22,874 bases of DNA from an uncultured Eubacteriales bacterium (GTDB taxonomy: Bacteria > Bacillota > Clostridia > Oscillospirales > Oscillospiraceae). The stretch covers positions 1-22,874 of the forward strand of contig URLO01000040.1 in assembly GCA_900548625.1 (NCBI GenBank). The letters run 5' to 3'. Shown in pieces: positions 6,598 to 14,815 of this stretch. A program made the translations under genes and the position numbers. The notes beneath the pieces were generated by a model. It searched no databases and was not told the DNA's origin. It saw only the letters and a program-made list of their open reading frames with translations. Within the stretch, counting starts at the first letter, position 1. The number at the start of each line of letters is the position of its first letter.

Positions 6598-6626
6598 TTG
6601 AAAAACGCAGCGCATTCTGATATAAT
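6598..6626 (+). promoter_or_regulatory. Strong sigma-A promoter of the miaB-mutS operon
   Basis: TTGAAA (6598-6603) and a perfect TATAAT (6621-6626) are separated by 17 nt, close to the full consensus. Transcription would begin about 33 nt upstream of the miaB start. No other equally good promoter is seen before hfq, so this probably drives miaB, mutS, the CPBP protease gene, mutL and perhaps miaA. Confidence 0.85.
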
Positions 6627-6665
6627 ATAAAATCACGAAATTATCGGAACGTCGGAGGAAATGCC

Positions 6666-8072
6666 GTGGAACGCAAAACCGTTGAGATCACGCCGGAGCA
6701 GCTTCACGCCCAGCAGGAGATCTGTGAAAAAATCAGCGCGTACTGGAAGACGCAGGGGCGCACGCCCCGTGCGATGGTCGATACCTATGGCTGCCAGCAG
6801 AACGAGGCGGATTCCGAGCGCATCCGCGGGATGCTGCAAAGCTGCGGCTACGCCATCGTAGACGAGGAGGAGGGCGCGGACTGCATCGTCATCAATACCT
6901 GCGCCATCCGAGAGCACGCCGAAGACCGCGTCTACGGAAACGTCGGCGCGCTGACGCACACAAAAAACCGCCATCCGGCGCAGAAGATCTTCCTCTGCGG
7001 CTGCATGATGGGGCAGCCTGCCGTGGCAGAGCGCATCAAAAAGAGCTATCGCCACGTTGACGGTGTCTTTAACCCCCACCAGCTTTGGCGCTTCCCGGAG
7101 CTTCTGGACACCGTTCTCACAACGGGAAAGCGTGTCTTTGCGACCGAGGACTCGGACGGCGTCATCGCGGAGGGGCTTCCGGTCGTGCGCTCGAACGGGC
7201 TCAAGGCGTGGGTGTCGATCATGTACGGCTGCAACAATTTCTGCTCGTACTGCATCGTCCCCTACGTGCGCGGGCGCGAGCGCTCGCGCCGTCCGGAGGA
7301 GATCGTTGCCGAGGTCAAGGAGCTCATTGCGGCAGGCTATAAGGACATCACGCTGCTCGGGCAGAACGTCAACTCGTATGGAAAGGATCTCGGCCTTGGC
7401 GTGGACTTTGCCGATCTGATGGCAGAGCTTGCGGAGCTTCCGGGCGATTTCTGGCTCCGGTTTATGACGAGCCACCCGAAGGACGCGACAAGAAAGCTCT
7501 TTGACACCATTGCCTCGCATGAGAAGATCGCAAAGCAGTTCCACCTGCCGTTCCAGTCCGGAAATGACCGCGTGCTGAGGGTCATGAACCGCCGCTATGA
7601 TGCGGCGCAGTATCTCTCGCTCGTCGATTACGGAAGGTCGCTCATGCCGGAGCTGGTGCTGACAAGCGATGTCATCGTCGGCTTCCCCGGCGAGACGGAG
7701 GCGGAATTTGAGGACACCATCCGTCTCATCGAGCGCGTGCGCTATGACGCGCTGTTTACCTTCATCTTCTCGCCGCGTCCGGGAACGCCCGCGGCAAAAA
7801 TGGACGATCCGACCTCGAAAGAGGAAAAAAATCGCCGCTTTGACAGACTTTGCGACGTGCAGAACCGCATCTCGCAGGAGATCCATCAGGCGTATGTCGG
7901 AAAGACGATGCGCGTGCTGGTCGACGGCAGAGACGGCGAGCTCCTGACCGCCCGTACCGAGGGCGGACGCCTTGTTCGCATGAGCGGGCAGGACAGCCTG
8001 ATCGGGCAGTTCGTGCAGGCAAAGATCACCGGCTGTACGACGTGGAGCCTGACAGGGCAGAGCGTGCTCTGA
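6666..8072 (+). CDS. miaB: tRNA-2-methylthio-N6-dimethylallyladenosine synthase
   Basis: MiaB is a radical-SAM methylthiotransferase that converts i6A37 to ms2i6A37 in tRNAs reading UNN codons. The N-terminal domain carries the auxiliary-cluster cysteines at Cys43 (YGCQQNEAD), Cys79 (INTCAIRE) and Cys113 (FLCGCMMGQ). The radical-SAM motif CNNFCSYCIVPYVRGRE has Cys189, Cys193 and Cys196. The tail after about residue 390 is the TRAM-type RNA-binding domain. The length of 468 residues is slightly longer at the N-terminus than a minimal MiaB, as is usual in Firmicutes. The start is GTG: GGAGG (6654-6658) is 7 nt before it, while the ATG at 6661 is in another frame and too close. It opens the operon; miaA, which makes its substrate, lies 5.5 kb downstream. 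Confidence 0.95.
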   Translation: MERKTVEITPEQLHAQQEICEKISAYWKTQGRTPRAMVDTYGCQQNEADSERIRGMLQSCGYAIVDEEEGADCIVINTCAIREHAEDRVYGNVGALTHTKNRHPAQKIFLCGCMMGQPAVAERIKKSYRHVDGVFNPHQLWRFPELLDTVLTTGKRVFATEDSDGVIAEGLPVVRSNGLKAWVSIMYGCNNFCSYCIVPYVRGRERSRRPEEIVAEVKELIAAGYKDITLLGQNVNSYGKDLGLGVDFADLMAELAELPGDFWLRFMTSHPKDATRKLFDTIASHEKIAKQFHLPFQSGNDRVLRVMNRRYDAAQYLSLVDYGRSLMPELVLTSDVIVGFPGETEAEFEDTIRLIERVRYDALFTFIFSPRPGTPAAKMDDPTSKEEKNRRFDRLCDVQNRISQEIHQAYVGKTMRVLVDGRDGELLTARTEGGRLVRMSGQDSLIGQFVQAKITGCTTWSLTGQSVL

Positions 8073-8132
8073 GCCGGTAGGACACAGCCAATCAATCTAT
8101 AATTCAGAAAATCAGGAAAAGAGGGTTAGAAT

Positions 8133-10727
8133 ATGGCAGAGCTGACGCCCATGATGCAGCAGTACCGCGAGATCAAATCGCGCAACCCGGACTGTCTGCT
8201 GTTTTTCCGTCTGGGCGATTTTTATGAGATGTTCGACGAGGACGCGCGTCTTGCGTCCCGGGAGCTGGATCTGACCCTCACGACCCGTGACCGCGGCAAG
8301 GACAAGGAGGAGCAGACGCCGATGTGCGGCGTCCCGTATCACTCCTCCGACAGCTATATCGCGCGGCTGGTCGCAAAGGGATATAAAGTCGCCATCTGCG
8401 AGCAGATGGAAGATCCGGCGCTTGCCAAGGGGCTTGTGAAGCGCGACATCGTGCGCATCGTGACGCCCGGCACGGTGACGGAGAGCACAATGCTGGAGGA
8501 GTCCAGAAACAACTACTATGCCTGCATCTGCCGCAGCGGTGAGAGCTGGGGCGTGTGCTTCTGCGACATTTCGACCGGTGCGTTCTACGCCACCTCCGCA
8601 CGCGGAACAGACGCGGAGGAGGCAGTCTGCAACGAGCTCGGGAGCTTTTCTCCGGTCGAGGTGCTGCTTGGCGGCGGCGCGGACGACGGCGAGATGCTGA
8701 AGGGCGTTTTGCAGGAGCGGCTGCACTGCTGTGTGAACCACGGCGAGAGCGTATTTGAATATGAGGCGTGCGAGCGGCTCGTCTGCGAGCAGTTCGGAAA
8801 AAGCATCGCGCAGCTTGGCCTGGAGTCCGAGCCGGAGGTCGTCTCGGCGGCGGGCGCGCTGCTGGCGACGCTCCGCGACGCGCAGAAAAACGCGCTTCCG
8901 CACATCCGGGAGCTGGAGTTTTATCTGGCGGGGCGCTTCATGGGCCTCGGCCTTGCGGCGCGGCGCAATCTCGAACTGACCGAGACGATGCGCTCCAAGG
9001 AAAAGAAGGGGAGCCTCCTGTGGGTGCTCGACCGGACGGCCACCGCCATGGGCGGGCGCCTGCTCCGGTCTTGGATGGAGCGGCCGCTGCTGTCTCCGGC
9101 GCTGATCGGAAAGCGCCTTTCCGCTGTGGACGAGCTGGTCAAAAAGAACATCGACCGCGAGGAGCTGATCCTGGCGCTCAAGGACGTGACCGATCTCGAG
9201 CGCGTCATCACGCGCATCGTCACCGGCACGGCAAACTGCCGCGACATGGTCGCGCTCTGCCGCGGAACGGAGCGCCTGCCGGAGATCCGCCAGCGCCTTT
9301 CCGCAATGGATGCCGCGATGCTGCGGGTGCTTTGCGAGCAGCTCGATACGCTGGACGATCTGCGGGAGCTTGTCGCGCGTGCCATCGTGGACGACCCGCC
9401 CTTCACCGTGCGCGAGGGCAAAATGATCCGCACGGGCTACAGCGAGGAGGTCGACCGTCTGCGCGATATTCAGGAAAACGGCGCGGCGGCGATGCTTGAG
9501 ATCGAGACGAAGGAAAAAGAAAAAACCGGCATCCGGAACCTGCGCGTGCGCTATAACCGCGTGTTCGGCTACTCGATCGAGGTAGCCAAGGGGCAGGTCG
9601 ATATGGTGCCGGACTACTATGTTCGCAAGCAGACGCTTGCAAACGGCGAGCGCTACATCACGCAGGAGCTCAAGGAGCTGGAAAACACCATCCTGACGGC
9701 GAAGGACCGCATCGTGTCGCTGGAATTTGAGCTTTTCCAGCAGGTGCGCCAGACGCTTGCCGATGCTGCGCCGCGCGTGCAGCAGACGGCGCGGGCCGTC
9801 GCGGCAGTGGACGTGCTGGCAGACCTTGCCGCCGTTGCGGTACATAACCACTACTGCCGCCCGGAGATCGACCTGTCCGGTGAGATCTCCATCACCGAGG
9901 GACGTCATCCCGTGGTCGAGCAGATGCTCAAAAACGCGCTGTTCGTCCCCAATGACACGCGCCTTGGCGAGGAGGGATGCCGCATCGCCATCATCACCGG
10001 CCCCAACATGGCGGGCAAATCCACCTACATGCGTCAGGTCGCGCTCATCACGCTCATGGCGCAGATGGGCAGCTTCGTCCCCGCAAGGTCCGCGCGCATC
10101 GGCGTGGTCGATCAGATCTTCACACGCATCGGCGCGTCCGACGACCTTGCCTCCGGCCAGTCAACATTTATGGTCGAGATGTCGGAGGTCGCGGATATTT
10201 TGAAAAATGCAACGGCGCGGTCGCTGCTGATCCTCGATGAGATCGGGCGCGGCACCTCCACCTTTGACGGCATGGCCATTGCGCGCGCTGTTCTGGAATA
10301 TGCCGCCGACCGCAGGCGCCTTGGCGCAAAGACGCTGTTTGCAACGCATTATCATGAACTGACGGACATTTCGCAGGAGCTTTCCGGCGTGCAGAATTTC
10401 AACATTGCCGTCAAAAAGCGGCAGGGAGACATGATCTTCCTGCGCAAGATCGTCCCCGGAGCCGCCGACGACAGCTACGGTGTCGAGGTGGCAAAGCTCG
10501 CGGGACTGCCCGACCGGGTGGTCTCCCGTGCGCGGGAGATCCTCAGAAAACTCGAATCGGACACGCCGCAGGCACCCCGGAAGCAGGCCGCGCCGGAAAG
10601 CGATCAGGTCTCCATGCTCGACATGGGCGCCGAGGAGATCCGCCGCGCGCTCGAGGCCGTCACGGTCGAAACGCTCACGCCCATCGAGGCGATGAACGTC
10701 CTTTACCGGCTCAAGCAGATGCTCTGA
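8133..10727 (+). CDS. mutS: DNA mismatch repair protein MutS
   Basis: MutS clamps onto mismatches and small loops and starts repair with MutL. The 864 residues show the whole family layout. The mismatch-sensing motif GDFYEMF has Phe30 and Glu32. Connector, lever and clamp regions follow. The ABC-type ATPase has Walker A GPNMAGKS at 623-630 (Lys629), Walker B LLILDEIGRG with Asp702-Glu703, and the nearby STFDGMAIA. The C-terminal tail (EAMNVLYRLKQML) is the usual tetramerisation/MutL-contact segment. The start has AGAGGG upstream and lies 60 nt after the miaB stop codon. The CPBP protease gene begins 32 nt downstream, so all are probably cotranscribed. Nothing is missing, so the strain should not be a mutator through this gene. 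Confidence 0.97.
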   Translation: MAELTPMMQQYREIKSRNPDCLLFFRLGDFYEMFDEDARLASRELDLTLTTRDRGKDKEEQTPMCGVPYHSSDSYIARLVAKGYKVAICEQMEDPALAKGLVKRDIVRIVTPGTVTESTMLEESRNNYYACICRSGESWGVCFCDISTGAFYATSARGTDAEEAVCNELGSFSPVEVLLGGGADDGEMLKGVLQERLHCCVNHGESVFEYEACERLVCEQFGKSIAQLGLESEPEVVSAAGALLATLRDAQKNALPHIRELEFYLAGRFMGLGLAARRNLELTETMRSKEKKGSLLWVLDRTATAMGGRLLRSWMERPLLSPALIGKRLSAVDELVKKNIDREELILALKDVTDLERVITRIVTGTANCRDMVALCRGTERLPEIRQRLSAMDAAMLRVLCEQLDTLDDLRELVARAIVDDPPFTVREGKMIRTGYSEEVDRLRDIQENGAAAMLEIETKEKEKTGIRNLRVRYNRVFGYSIEVAKGQVDMVPDYYVRKQTLANGERYITQELKELENTILTAKDRIVSLEFELFQQVRQTLADAAPRVQQTARAVAAVDVLADLAAVAVHNHYCRPEIDLSGEISITEGRHPVVEQMLKNALFVPNDTRLGEEGCRIAIITGPNMAGKSTYMRQVALITLMAQMGSFVPARSARIGVVDQIFTRIGASDDLASGQSTFMVEMSEVADILKNATARSLLILDEIGRGTSTFDGMAIARAVLEYAADRRRLGAKTLFATHYHELTDISQELSGVQNFNIAVKKRQGDMIFLRKIVPGAADDSYGVEVAKLAGLPDRVVSRAREILRKLESDTPQAPRKQAAPESDQVSMLDMGAEEIRRALEAVTVETLTPIEAMNVLYRLKQML

Positions 10728-10759
10728 GCGCCGCAGACTGACAGGAAAGGAAGAATCTC

Positions 10760-11467
10760 ATGGCAAGACGCACCTCCGCACGCTATTTTAACGCGCGGCT
10801 CACAAGGGCGGAGCTCATCGCGGGATGGTGCTATCTGCCGTTTTATCTGGTCGTGCTGAGCGTGCTGCTGCAGCAGCTCTTTGCGTGGCTGAAGCTGCCG
10901 CTGGATGCGATCACGCTGAACATTGCCTATTTTGCCGTCAATCTGGCGGCGGTGCTTGTGATCTTCCGCAATTTTCTGCGCCAGCCCTTTTTCGGCGCGA
11001 ATTTCTGGGAGTTCCTTCAGGCCTGCATCCTCGGCTTCGTGTTCTATCAGGCGGGGACGTTTGCGGTGCAGTTTGCCGTGACAAAGCTCGGCGGCACCAT
11101 CGACGTTTACAACAACGAGACGGTGACAAATCTTGTGCTTCAAAACCGATATGTGATGCTCGCGGTGTCGGTCGTATTCGCGCCGATCATTGAGGAAACG
11201 CTCATCCGGGGGCTGGTGTTCGGCTCGATTCGGACGGCGTCGCGTCCGCTTGCGTATATCACCGCCATTTTTGTGTTCACCATGATGCACAACTGGCAGT
11301 ATTTCGGCCTGCATCCGCTGGGAGCGGTGCTGCTGAGCTGCCTTGCCTATGTTCCGGCGTCGGCGGCGCTCTGCTGGACGTATGAAAAAGCGGGAACCAT
11401 CTGGGCGTCCATCACCGTCCACGCCATCATCAACGCGATCACATTCGGGATCGTTGTACTACCCTGA
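10760..11467 (+). CDS. CPBP-family intramembrane metalloprotease
   Basis: CPBP (Abi/CAAX-processing-like) proteins are membrane-embedded glutamate-type proteases or adaptor-like proteins; bacterial members are linked to protein maturation and bacteriocin self-immunity. The 235 residues contain about six or seven hydrophobic helices. All three family motifs are present: EETLIR with Glu145-Glu146 and Arg150, His177 in FTMMHN, and HAIIN with His221 and Asn225. It should therefore be catalytically competent. GGAAAGGAAG precedes the ATG. It sits between mutS and mutL with gaps of 32 and 26 nt, clearly inside the operon. Its substrate is unknown, and no link to mismatch repair can be read from the sequence. 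Confidence 0.9.
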   Translation: MARRTSARYFNARLTRAELIAGWCYLPFYLVVLSVLLQQLFAWLKLPLDAITLNIAYFAVNLAAVLVIFRNFLRQPFFGANFWEFLQACILGFVFYQAGTFAVQFAVTKLGGTIDVYNNETVTNLVLQNRYVMLAVSVVFAPIIEETLIRGLVFGSIRTASRPLAYITAIFVFTMMHNWQYFGLHPLGAVLLSCLAYVPASAALCWTYEKAGTIWASITVHAIINAITFGIVVLP

Positions 11468-11493
11468 GACCCAACCGGAAAGGAGACGCATCC

Positions 11494-13467
11494 ATGCCGA
11501 AGATCCAACAGCTCGACGCCCATGTCGCAGACCTCATCGCCGCAGGCGAAGTCGTTGAGCGGCCGGCCTCCGCCATTAAGGAGCTGATCGAAAATGCCAT
11601 CGACGCGGGCGCGTCGTCCATCACCGTGGAAATTCAAAACGGCGGCATGACCTTCATGCGCGTGACCGACGACGGCTGCGGCATGGAGCCGCACGATGCA
11701 CGCATTGCGTTTTTGCGCCACGCAACGAGCAAGCTGCGCACGAAGGACGACCTTGCCGCCATCGGAACGCTCGGCTTCCGCGGCGAGGCCCTTGCCGCCA
11801 TCGCCTCTGTCTCGAAGATCGACCTTCTGACCAAAACGCGCGGCAGTGCGTCCGGCACGGCGCTGTATCTCGAGGCGGGCATCGTCTGCTCGGAGGAGCC
11901 TGCGGGCTGCGCCGACGGAACGACCATTCTGGTGCGCGACCTGTTTTACAACACGCCCGCGCGTATGAAATTCATGAAATCCGACACGGCCGAGGCCTCT
12001 GCGGTCTTTACCGCCGTGCAGCGCGAAGCGCTGTCACACCCGGAGATATCCTTCCGTTTTCTCAAGGACGGCGTTGAGCAGCTCCACACCGCGGGCGACG
12101 GCGACCGCCGCGGCGCGATCTATCAGGTGCTCGGGCGGCAGCTTGCAAACGATCTGACGCCGGTGGAAAGCCGGTGGGAAAAGATTGCGGTCAGCGGCTT
12201 TGTCACAAAGCCGACCGCCACGCGCGGAAACAGGAGTCTGCAATTCTTCTTCGTCAACGGCCGCTTCATCAAATCGCGGACGCTCTGCGCCGCGCTGGAG
12301 GAGGCCTATAAAAACCAGATGATGGCGGGCCGCTTCCCGGCGTGCGTCCTGCACATCACGCTCCCGGTCGAGGCCGTGGACGTGAACGTGCATCCCGCCA
12401 AGACCGAGGTGCGCTTTTTGTCGGAGCGGAGCGTTTTTGACGCCGTCCACTACGGCGTTCTCTCCGCACTCAATAAGACCCCCGGCGCGCCGGAAATGCG
12501 CCTGCCGGAAAAGCAGGAGCCAAAGCCGCAGACAGCCGCGGCGGCTCCGCAGAAGGACTTTTTCAAAACCATGACGGCGGCGGAATACCGCGCCGCCGCG
12601 CAGACCGCCCCGAAAGACGCCTTTGCCTCGGAGATCCAAAGACCCAAACGGCTAGATCCGCAGCCCGCCCCGGAGCCTGCGCCCGAGCGGGCAGAGCCGC
12701 CCGCTTCCGTGCGTCCCGCGCGTCCCGTGAACATTTTTCCGGACGCGCTCGAGGCGGAGCTCCTGACCGGCATGGCCGCTACGCGCCCGGAGCCGGTTCT
12801 TCCCCGTGAGCACGCGGAGCCGGAGACGGCGGCGGAAAACGCTCCCGAGGAAAACACCGCGCCCGAAACGCCCGTTCAGGAGGCGCTTCCCATCGAGGAG
12901 GAGCCATGGCGCGTGATCGGCGAAGCGCTGAACACCTATCTCCTCGTCGAGCAGGGCGAGCACCTCATTTTCATCGACAAGCATGCCGCGCACGAGCGCA
13001 TTTTGTTTGAAAAGCTCCGCAAGCAGTCCGCGCCTGTCATGTCTCAGACGCTCCTTGCGCCCATCCCCGCCGGACTCACGCGCGAGGAAGCCTCTGCCGC
13101 ACTGGAAAACGCCGCGCTCCTTGAGCGCTGCGGCTTCGGCATCGAGGATTTCGGCGACGGCACCGTCCTCCTGCGCCGCGTGCCCTGCGACATGGACCCC
13201 GCGGATGCCGAAACCACCCTCGCCGAGCTGACCGGCCAGCTTCTGGAGGGACGTACCCTCGACCCCGAGGCGCTCCGCGACGAGCTTCTTCACACCGTCG
13301 CCTGCAAAGCCGCCATCAAAGCCGGTTACCACACCCAGCCCCGCGAGCGCGACGCCCTCATCCGTGAGGTGCTCACCCGCGACGACATCAAATACTGCCC
13401 GCATGGGCGTCCGGTATGTGTTACGCTGACGAGAAAGCAGTTGGAGAAGCAGTTTAAGCGCACATAA
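11494..13467 (+). CDS. mutL: DNA mismatch repair protein MutL, endonuclease type
   Basis: MutL couples mismatch recognition by MutS to strand incision and removal. The N-terminal GHKL ATPase shows ENAIDAGA (33-40), DDGCGM (59-64) and GFRGEAL (94-100). A Pro/Ala/Glu-rich linker of roughly 120 residues follows (about 335-465). The C-terminal domain has the metal-binding endonuclease motif as DKHAAHERILFE (495-506), where the family form is DQHA(x)2E(x)4E, plus ACKAAIKAG and CPHGRP (635-640). It should therefore nick DNA itself, as expected for a bacterium without MutH. The Gln-to-Lys change is, as I recall, common in Clostridia. The length of 657 residues is normal and the start has GGAAAGGAG upstream. 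The 95-nt gap to miaA has no clear terminator. Confidence 0.96.
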   Translation: MPKIQQLDAHVADLIAAGEVVERPASAIKELIENAIDAGASSITVEIQNGGMTFMRVTDDGCGMEPHDARIAFLRHATSKLRTKDDLAAIGTLGFRGEALAAIASVSKIDLLTKTRGSASGTALYLEAGIVCSEEPAGCADGTTILVRDLFYNTPARMKFMKSDTAEASAVFTAVQREALSHPEISFRFLKDGVEQLHTAGDGDRRGAIYQVLGRQLANDLTPVESRWEKIAVSGFVTKPTATRGNRSLQFFFVNGRFIKSRTLCAALEEAYKNQMMAGRFPACVLHITLPVEAVDVNVHPAKTEVRFLSERSVFDAVHYGVLSALNKTPGAPEMRLPEKQEPKPQTAAAAPQKDFFKTMTAAEYRAAAQTAPKDAFASEIQRPKRLDPQPAPEPAPERAEPPASVRPARPVNIFPDALEAELLTGMAATRPEPVLPREHAEPETAAENAPEENTAPETPVQEALPIEEEPWRVIGEALNTYLLVEQGEHLIFIDKHAAHERILFEKLRKQSAPVMSQTLLAPIPAGLTREEASAALENAALLERCGFGIEDFGDGTVLLRRVPCDMDPADAETTLAELTGQLLEGRTLDPEALRDELLHTVACKAAIKAGYHTQPRERDALIREVLTRDDIKYCPHGRPVCVTLTRKQLEKQFKRT

Positions 13468-13562
13468 ATCCGGGCGGGTCTCTCACCGCATCGAATTTGC
13501 TCGGAAGGCTGCGGCATACACAGAAATGACCAGAAAGATCTTTACAAAACGGAGGGCCGGAA

Positions 13563-14507
13563 ATGGAAGCATATGACCGCATCGTCTGCGTGGTTGGCCC
13601 GACGGCCTCCGGCAAGACAAAAATGGCCGTGGAGCTGGCGAAGCAGCTCGGCGGCGAGGTGATTTCCTGCGACTCCATGCAGATTTACCGCGGCATGGAC
13701 GTCGGCACGGCAAAGCCGACCGACGAGGAAATGCAGGGAATTCCGCACCACATGATCGACATTGCAGAGCCGGACGAGGATTTTTCCGTCGGCCGGTATG
13801 TGGAAATGGCGGACGCGTGCGTGCAGGACGTTCTTTCACGCGGAAAAACGGCTGTGATCGCGGGCGGGACGGGGCTGTATGTTGACAGCCTGATCGCCGG
13901 GCGGAGCTTTGCGCCGGTTCCGTCCACCGGAAAACGGGAAATGCTGGAGCGCAGAGCGGAAACCGAGGGCATCGGTGCTTTGCACCGCGAGCTTTCGGAG
14001 GTCGATCCGGAGACGGCGTCGCGGCTTCCGCTTGCCGACCGCCGGCGCATCATCCGCGCGCTGGAGGTCTATCAGGAGACCGGAATGACCATCACCGAGC
14101 ACAACGAGGAGACGAAAAAGCAGCCGCCGCGCTACCGTCCGGTGTGGCTTGGCATGACGTTTGAGGACCGTGCCGCGCTGTATGCGCGCATCGATCTGCG
14201 CGTGGAGGAAATGATGCGGCAGGGGCTTGCGGACGAGGTGCGTGCGCTGCTGCGCCGCGGCGTTCCCGAGACGGCCACCGCGATGCAGGCCATCGGCTAC
14301 AAGGAGCTGACCGCCGCCGTCCGCGGAGAAACGGACATGCTTGAGGCCGTCCGGCTCATCCAGCAGCGCTCGCGCAACTATGCCAAGCGCCAGCTGACAT
14401 GGTTCCGGAGAAACGAGCGGATACACTGGCTTTCGCAGACGCTTCCGCTCGATTTTGCAGCGATTTTTGCCGATGCCGCCGCGCATATTCCTTTTTTCGC
14501 GCGGTAG
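13563..14507 (+). CDS. miaA: tRNA dimethylallyltransferase
   Basis: MiaA transfers a dimethylallyl group from DMAPP to adenosine 37 of tRNAs reading UNN codons, giving i6A37, the substrate of MiaB encoded upstream. The 314 residues start with the P-loop GPTASGKT (12-19). SCDSMQIYRGMDVGTAKP follows (35-52), with Asp37 the usual catalytic residue, then PHHMID (61-66) and the C-terminal IGYKEL and RRNERIHWL segments. The ribosome binding site CGGAGGG lies about 6 nt before the ATG. Having miaA directly ahead of hfq is the classical arrangement in many bacteria. Confidence 0.96.
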   Translation: MEAYDRIVCVVGPTASGKTKMAVELAKQLGGEVISCDSMQIYRGMDVGTAKPTDEEMQGIPHHMIDIAEPDEDFSVGRYVEMADACVQDVLSRGKTAVIAGGTGLYVDSLIAGRSFAPVPSTGKREMLERRAETEGIGALHRELSEVDPETASRLPLADRRRIIRALEVYQETGMTITEHNEETKKQPPRYRPVWLGMTFEDRAALYARIDLRVEEMMRQGLADEVRALLRRGVPETATAMQAIGYKELTAAVRGETDMLEAVRLIQQRSRNYAKRQLTWFRRNERIHWLSQTLPLDFAAIFADAAAHIPFFAR

Positions 14508-14533
14508 ACATGCTACGATATGGGTATTACAAA
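14505..14533 (+). promoter_or_regulatory. Possible promoter of hfq
   Basis: TAGACA (14505-14510), one base from TTGACA, and TACAAA (14528-14533) are 17 nt apart. They overlap the miaA stop codon and lie 20 nt before the hfq start. The -10 is poor, so hfq may equally be read from the upstream operon. Confidence 0.35.
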
Positions 14534-14553
14534 CAGAAAAGGAGTCAATACCC

Positions 14554-14778
14554 ATGTCTCACAATGAAATCTATCAGGATCAGTTTCTCAATCAGGCCCG
14601 CAAAAGCCGCATGCCGGTGACCGTTTTTCTGATGAACGGTTTTCAGATGCGCGGCGTCATCACGGGCTTCGATCCGTTTGTCGTTCTGCTGCAATCCGAG
14701 GGAAAGCAGCAGATGATCTATAAACATGCGGTCTCGACGATCACCCCGTCGTCGCCGCTTCCTCTGACGCAGGAATGA
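14554..14778 (+). CDS. hfq: RNA chaperone Hfq
   Basis: Hfq is a ring-shaped hexamer of Sm-like subunits that binds A/U-rich RNA and helps small RNAs meet their targets. The 74 residues match the short Firmicute type without a long C-terminal tail. Seen directly are the N-terminal helix with QDQFLNQARKS, Sm1 with VTVFLMNGFQMRGVITGFDPFVVLL, and Sm2 with QQMIYKHAVSTITP, a near-perfect match to the classic YKHAISTI signature. The start at 14554 has AAAGGAG 9 nt upstream and the residues MSHNE; upstream in-frame codons are inside miaA. An imperfect hairpin overlaps its stop codon (14769-14795). Confidence 0.95.
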   Translation: MSHNEIYQDQFLNQARKSRMPVTVFLMNGFQMRGVITGFDPFVVLLQSEGKQQMIYKHAVSTITPSSPLPLTQE

Positions 14779-14795
14779 GCCTGGCGGCTCCCTGC
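14769..14795 (+). other. Hairpin overlapping the hfq stop codon
   Basis: GCAGG-aat-GAGCC, loop TGGC, and GGCTC-CCTGC form a 10-bp stem with a 3-nt bulge that contains part of the stop region. No T-run follows, so this is not a clear terminator. It could slow decay or separate expression of hfq from the downstream adaptor gene. Confidence 0.4.
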
Positions 14796-14815
14796 GCACA
14801 GGCAAAGGAGCCATT

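Noticed and set aside
6633..7886. 417-codon minus-strand open frame
   Set aside because: Antisense to miaB, whose Fe-S and radical-SAM motifs are intact.
8112..9908. 598-codon minus-strand open frame
   Set aside because: It lies wholly opposite mutS, which has complete conserved motifs; the product is a His/Arg/Leu-rich shadow sequence.
12976..13011. MutL endonuclease motif damaged (DKHA instead of DQHA)
   Set aside because: The metal-binding Asp, His and Glu positions and the C-terminal CPHGRP motif are intact, and this change is, as I recall, common in Clostridia.
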